NCBI GenBank assembly: GCA_013180625.2
Contig: SNVD02013285.1
Span: 1 to 64,000 of the forward strand
Direction of reading: 5' to 3'
DNA: 64,000 nt
Source: Boswellia sacra
Taxonomy: Eukaryota; Streptophyta; Magnoliopsida; Sapindales; Burseraceae
Shown here: in pieces, positions 59,409 through 64,000 of the stretch
Position numbering within the stretch: the stretch's first letter is position 1
Layout: each line of letters starts with the position of its first letter
Program-made: the position numbers and the translations under genes
The notes under the pieces: generated by a model
The model's database searches: none
Told to the model about the DNA's origin: nothing
What the model saw: the letters and a program-made list of their open reading frames with translations, nothing else

Positions 59409-61005
59409 AGTGGAAGACTGGGTAAAGAAGATGCGTCTGATCGTGGTATTATAGTCAGAGCTTTAGAAGACATAATTACAAATATGTCCCTTACTTCTGA
59501 TAGTGTGGAAGTCTCTTATTTGCAGGTATCAAACTCTTATGTTGCACAAAAATTCACTTGTTTTTCAGGGCTCGTGTTACTTTTTGGTTCTTTTTGTTGC
59601 TTAAATGCTATGTCACCTTTGGTAGACATGGTTGTGAGTTGTTGCTTGAGCAAAAGTCACTAGATATGATCTGTTTCTTCAATAGAAATGTTTATTTTCC
59701 GAGTCATTTAGGGAAGTCTGAACATGGATACATCTCAGGATGCACTAGAAAAGGTTGTTAAGTTTATAGCATTTGTGAAATATTTTGGAGTGGATGCCAA
59801 AGTTGTTATAAGTTCTGGTCTAATCATCTGATATTTTATGAGGATCGTTTTCATTTCATGGGGTTTTTTAACCAAACTTAATGCTTACTCTTGGAGTTAA
59901 GTTGTCATCTCATTCGTGTGCAATGAAATTTACTGTTGTCATTGTTCTCTGATGGATTATGACTCTCACTATTATTTCATATTTTTTTTTTTCAGTTGTA
60001 CATGGAATCTATACAAGATTTGCTTGCTCCAAAAAAGATTAATATCCCAATTAATTAGGACAAGACTGGAGAAGTTAATTAGGACAAGACTGGAGAAGTT
60101 TCATTGCCTGGTGCAACAATAATTAAAGTTCAAGATCTGGATCATTTCTTAGAATTACTGCAAATTGGTGAAGCAAATCGTCATGCAGCTAACACAGAGT
60201 TAAATACTGAATCTTCACGCAGTCATGCAATTCTAATCGTGAGCATCTATAATAAAGTTTTTATTTTATTTTATTTTATTATTCAGTCTTAATTACAAAA
60301 TAAATCTGAACTACTTAAATAGCTGAATTTTATTTGGTTTACAGGTTTATATTTGAAGATCCATTCATGAAAAAGTAGATGAAAATACTTCTCAAAGGAA
60401 TGGTGCAAAAACTATACCTGGTAGTGGCACACCAATTATTAGAAAAAGCAAGTTGCTGATTGTAGATCTCGCTGGTTCAAAGAGGCTAGACAAATCTGGT
60501 ATATATGCTTTTAAATAATTCATATTTGTCCTCAAACTTGTTGCAATTCTAGAGATGCCAAGTGGGTCTAACATAATTTATTATTTTTTAAAGTTTAATA
60601 TGAATATAAAATTATGTTTTATATTTTTGATTGTGCTATATATTTTTGTTTTATGTTATGTTCAATTTATTAAAATTTTATATCATTTTATTTATGTGCC
60701 CAGTTTGACATTCCTAGGCAATTCCACCATTCTTTCTGGTTTCTTTTTGTATGTGTGTGTGTGGTTTTTTTTTTTTTTGTTTTTTTATAAGCACAAGATG
60801 GAAAATTACTTATTTAGGCTTCAAGAACCTCTCTGATTATTTCTCTTTGTTCCAGGCAGTGAAGGTGCCTTGCTTGAAGAGGCTAAGTTCATTAATCTTT
60901 CTCTTACTTCCCTTGGCAAATTTATAAATGCTTTGGCTGAGAACAGTCCACATATACCAACAAGGGATTCTAAATTGACAAGATTGCTTCGCGACTCTTT
61001 TGGAG
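59409..61005 (+). pseudogene. ARK-type (armadillo-repeat) kinesin motor-domain fragment, four exons
   Basis: Kinesins are microtubule motors; the ARK (KIN-U) group acts in root-hair and cell-tip growth. Exons: 59,409-59,525 (GRLGKEDASDRGIIVRALED to VEVSYLQ), 59,996-60,238 (LYMESIQDLLAPKKINIPIN to the switch I NTESSRSHAI), 60,345-60,498 (SKLLIVDLAGSKRLDKSG, switch II) and 60,856-61,005 ([20 protein letters not shown] to [16 protein letters not shown]). All junctions follow GT-AG. Lesions: a 24-bp tandem duplication in the second exon, each copy bearing TAG; TGA in the third exon (probable CGA to TGA); Glu to Lys in DLAGSER. The P-loop exon, motor C-terminus, coiled coil and armadillo repeats are absent. 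Confidence 0.88.
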
Positions 61006-61490
61006 GTCATCCCAAAATTCCTTATATGTTTCTCTTTCTGTAATGAATTATTATCAAAGTAGGGAGAGATTTGTGGATAAATATCTACTTGATCTAACAT
61101 TTTGATTTTTTTGCACCATAATTTGTTCTAGTACTTTGCTATCTTGAGTTATAGTATTGGTTCTATATTGTAATTAGTAGAATGGTTAAAGCCTGCAGTA
61201 GTTTTTAGTAAGTACATATTACTGCTTAGATATATTCTTTGGTTGTCTAGAAAGACTTTTTTCAAATCATATATTAATTGAACTTTTGGCATTGTGGAGT
61301 AACATTTGTGCTAATCTTATTATAAACTTATATTTTCTAGATTAAACCTTCCATATTTTTTATTATCTGTATGTCACACATTTTGCGGTATTCTTGTAAA
61401 CCTCTGTTTTCCTTATCCTATCTTAATAAAATTCATTGCTAATCAAATAATTCAATTTATTTGTTATTTGTATACGAATATATTCTTGTC

Positions 61491-61597
61491 GATGCAATGA
61501 ATTGCTTGAAAACGAAAACAGGCTCCAAAAAGTTTTGGTTATAGATGTATTGAATTGCTTGAAAACGAAAACAGGTTCCAAAAAATTTTTGTTAAAA
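61491..61597. repeat. Tandem duplication, 53-bp unit, two copies
   Basis: gatgcaatgaattgcttgaa at 61,491 and gatgtattgaattgcttgaa at 61,544 head two near-identical copies containing aacgaaaacaggctcc. Lies between the kinesin fragment and the CACTA-B subterminal repeats. Confidence 0.9.
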
Positions 61598-61599
61598 AA

Positions 61600-62112
61600 G
61601 ATTCTGCATTTTTTATGGCGGGTCATGTAACCGCCGTAAATAGAAACAACAACCTTTTATGGCGGGCTGACAAACCGCCATAAATAAGTTAGACCACACC
61701 ACAATAATCTTTTACGGTGGGTTGACCAACCGCCGTAAATAAATTAGACCACACCACAACCATTTACGACGAGCGTCGTGACCACAGTTAAAGACCTTTT
61801 ACGGCGGGCTGAGAAATCGCTGCAAATAAATTAGACCACACCGCAACCATTTACGGCGGGCGTCGTGACCGCGGTTAAGGACTTTTTACGGCGGGCTGAT
61901 AAACCGCTGTAAATAAATTAGACCACACCACAACCATTTACGGCAGGAGTCGTGACTGCGGTTAAAGACCTTTTACGGAGGGCTAAAATCGCTGTAAAAA
62001 GTCAAACTGCTTTTTACGGTGCCACTTTATACGGTGGGCTAAAACCACTGTTGAACCGCCGTAAAAGACCTTTTACCGCGATTTTGGCCCGCCGTAAAAG
62101 GTCTATTTTCTT
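61600..62112. repeat. Subterminal repeat block of CACTA-B
   Basis: Units of about 88 bp combine ttttacggcgggctga, aaccgccgtaaataaattag, accacaccacaaccattta and cgtcgtgaccgcggttaa. Starts of gaccttttacggcggg are near 61,792, 61,881 and 61,966. Ttacggcggg and its reverse complement alternate. Such arrays are transposase-binding sites in CACTA elements. Confidence 0.88.
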
Positions 62113-62118
62113 GTAGTG

Positions 62119-63109
62119 AAAGTAATTGCCTAAATCACAACAATTAATATTATAAGATTTTGGATGGAAACAGAGTTACTATTGGAAAAAATTTAGCTTG
62201 GCTGATGACGGAAAATCCATTGTTGCTTGATAAATTTCCTTTGATTGCGGAAGAATCTATTCATCTATGGAAGGAAATTCTGTGAGATCAAGACCTGGAG
62301 AGGAAATGTTTGACTTGGATGTATCCTTGTAAGGAAAAAGGTCCTCATTAAAGACTACATGTCGAGAGATAAAAACCCTCTTTATTTCTGGTTCCAATCA
62401 TCTATAACCCTTATGTAAAGGACTATATCCAATGAAAACACATGGATAAGTTCTTTTAACAAATTTGGAATTGTTTTGATGTCTTGAAGAGGGAAAACAC
62501 TGATGACCAAGAACGTGTAAGCCGTTATAATATGGAGATCGATTATATAACCTCTGATAACGACATTCATTTGCAAGAATAGAGGAAGGCAATAGACTGA
62601 CAAGATAAATAGCTGTAAGGAAAACATCAACCCATAAGTACAGAGGTCAATTTGCATGAAAAATCATTGTCAGTCCCATTTCAACAATATGGTGTTTTTT
62701 CTACTCAGCTATATCGTTTTTTCTAGAGTTCCTAGACAAGAGATGATCATTTTAATTCCACATGTGACAATATGATTATGGAAGGAATTAGAATTGAACT
62801 CACCTCCATCATCACTCTGGAAAATTTTTATACGTCTATCGAATTGATTTTCAACCAACTTTTCAAAATTTTTAAAGCATTCAAAGAAATCAAATTTCAT
62901 CTTTAAAGGATATAGCCAAGTAAATCAGGAATAATCATCAATAAAAATTGCATAGAACCAAAATCTCTTATTTGAATTTATATGAGCAGGACCCCAAAGA
63001 TCACAATGAATTTTATCTAGAGGAGACTTTGAAATTTCATTTATGGAAGTGAATGGTTGCTTACAACTCTTCCCCATTTGACAACTAAAACAAATTATAG
63101 GTTTAGCAA
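62119..63109 (-). pseudogene. Copia integrase remnant (same element as 42,670-44,005)
   Basis: The minus strand from 63,109 reads VAKPIICFSCQMGKSCKQPF (pre-integrase zinc region), then SPLDKIHCDLWGPAHINSNK and FWFYAIFIDDYS (first catalytic Asp residues). Next come FFECFKNFEKLVENQFDRRI and FQSDDGGEFNSNSFHNHIVT with the second Asp. Further on, LLPSSILANECRYQRLYNRS, FVKRTYPCVFIGYSPLHKGY and VYISRHVVFNEDLFP-type text mark the C-terminus to about 62,330. Several stops and shifts. The upstream end is cut by CACTA-D at 63,110, the downstream end by CACTA-B at 62,118. Confidence 0.87.
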
Positions 63110-64000
63110 CACTACAAAAAAATTTGTTATTTACCACATTATTTTTATCACGGATTTTATATTAACGTGGTTAAAAAGAATTATTTACTACTTAAATGAT
63201 TTGTACGTTGTTCAAACTTCATTCAACTACTTGCTTAAAATTAAAGTGGTAAAAGTTAATATATTTACCGCATATAATTCTAATGCAGTTGATATTTATT
63301 ATATCTACAACATGCTTTCATTGTATGTGGTTAACATAAATAAAAGACCACGTTCAATTTTATGTGGTGTTTTAGTTTATTTATCACGTATATTTACTAG
63401 TGGTAAAAAATAACTAATTCACATGAAAGTGGTCAAAGTTCATATATTTACCATGTGTAATGCTAATGTAGTTAATGTATATATTATTTACAATGTCTTT
63501 TAATTGGCACGTGGTTGATTTAAATAAAATACCACATCATTTACATGTAGTAGTTTATTTTATTTAACCACATATATTACTAGTGTTAAAATGTGATTTT
63601 AGGGAATTTTCTATTTAATTTTCATCTTTGGCGCTTAATAATTTTAGAAATATAAAAGATTGTTTTCTTTATCAAATTTATTTCTCAATGCTTTTTCTCT
63701 CTTTCATAATCTCTTCACTTTTACGGTTTGTCAAAAGTCTCATGAAGCTTAGGAACTCTTCAATTTTCCAGTAATAAAAAGGTGAGGAATAATAAATCTA
63801 ACTTTTGCTTTAATATTTGATGCTATAAATACACTCACATATCTTCTTCTTCTTCTTCTTCATCTTTTTCCTCTTTTTTGCCCAGATTCAAGTTAGATCA
63901 ACATATCCCAAGCTTCATATTATTGTAAAGAGAGCAAAAAGGAAGAAAGTTAAGAAGTTATTGATATTTGTAAATATTTTATTATTTAAAATTTTTTAAT
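63110..64000 (+). mobile_element. CACTA-D: left terminus of a further CACTA-like element, running off the window
   Basis: CACTACAAAAAAATTTGTTA begins at 63,110 exactly where Copia integrase coding stops; the preceding caa is the candidate 3-bp duplication. The following 450 bp hold repeated text: aagtggtaaaagttaatata, then ttaccgcatataattctaat, recurs diverged about 183 bp later as aagtggtcaaagttcatata, with ttaccatgtgtaatgctaat. This fits a subterminal repeat zone. After about 63,640 a ctt-rich leader-like tract appears (63,840-63,880). No gene seen. The other end is not in the window, so assignment rests on one terminus. Confidence 0.6.

Larger units (their letters stand above)
44624..62118 (+). 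mobile_element. CACTA-B: Pack-CACTA element, 17.5 kb including nested insertions
   Basis: Left terminus CACTACTGGAAAAGTAGGCT at 44,624. The right terminus, read inverted, is CACTACAAGAAAATAGACCT from 62,118. The two align further as a shared cttttac-GC block, an imperfect inverted repeat of about 28 bp. Both are flanked by AAA (44,621-44,623; 62,119-62,121), the 3-bp duplication of CACTA elements. Both subterminal zones carry ggcgggc/gcccgcc words. It splits a minus-strand Copia. Removing the nested CACTA-C leaves about 6.3 kb, containing a leader-like region (44,880-45,020), exon-like islands at 56.5-57.1 kb and ARK kinesin exons at 59.4-61.0 kb, all plus-strand. No transposase recognised. 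Confidence 0.82.
42405..63109 (-). mobile_element. Minus-strand Ty1/copia element split by CACTA-B
   Basis: Integrase codons run down to 62,119, and RT/RNase H codons resume below 44,623 on the same strand, followed by a polypurine tract and 3' LTR at 42,405-42,669. Between the two halves lies CACTA-B with its AAA duplication. The upstream integrase end is cut at 63,110 by CACTA-D, and the 5' LTR lies beyond the window. Many stops; dead. Confidence 0.8.

Overview
The window is nuclear DNA of a flowering plant, almost certainly a eudicot. It is AT-rich and shows spliced genes with GT-AG introns, plant-type LTR retrotransposons with an initiator-Met-tRNA primer site, CACTA, hAT and MULE-like elements, and a UGT74-type glucosyltransferase. 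Only one gene looks intact: the two-exon UGT74-like gene at 32,999-34,561. Almost everything else is transposon, transposon debris, or fragments of host genes carried inside transposons.

Layout. 1-11,631 is the right-hand part of a CACTA-type element (called CACTA-A here). It carries intron-containing pieces of at least three unrelated host genes, all on the minus strand: beta-hexosaminidase, an OSCA1/ERD4-like channel and a large glycine-rich plant protein, plus a small membrane protein of unknown family. CACTA-A ends inside the gag of a SIRE/Maximus-like Copia element (11,632-19,920, plus strand; gag, integrase, env-like ORF, 900-bp 3' LTR). That Copia is itself broken by a truncated Tekay-like Ty3/gypsy fragment (about 11,975-15,243, minus strand). 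20,581-28,343 holds a hAT-like element with an 8-bp target duplication, a MITE, two elements with long inverted termini and a small Copia RNase H relic. 28,349-32,156 is a 3.8-kb solo LTR flanked by a 5-bp duplication, about 0.84 kb upstream of the UGT start codon. 34.7-39.1 kb shows no gene. 39,134-42,210 is a fourfold tandem array of a unit of about 670 bp. Two copies contain different MITEs, and the other copies preserve the empty sites.

From 42.4 kb to the end there is a nest at least four deep. A minus-strand Copia (3' LTR 42,405-42,669; RT/RNase H to about 44 kb; integrase 62.1-63.1 kb) is split by CACTA-B (44,624-62,118, target duplication AAA). CACTA-B is split by CACTA-C (45,355-56,498, target duplication TTT). 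CACTA-C is split by a complete but dead chromodomain Ty3/gypsy element (48,420-54,615, target duplication ACATC). CACTA-B carries four exons of an ARK-type kinesin and other exon-like islands. CACTA-C carries pieces of TFIIE-alpha and of ribosomal protein L10a. A fourth CACTA terminus (CACTA-D) starts at 63,110 and runs off the window.

The main result is a cluster of Pack-CACTA (gene-capturing) elements. Within each element the recognised fragments lie in one orientation, keep introns and are mutated. No complete transposase gene was recognised in any of them. All family assignments come from reading motifs by eye; no database search was possible.
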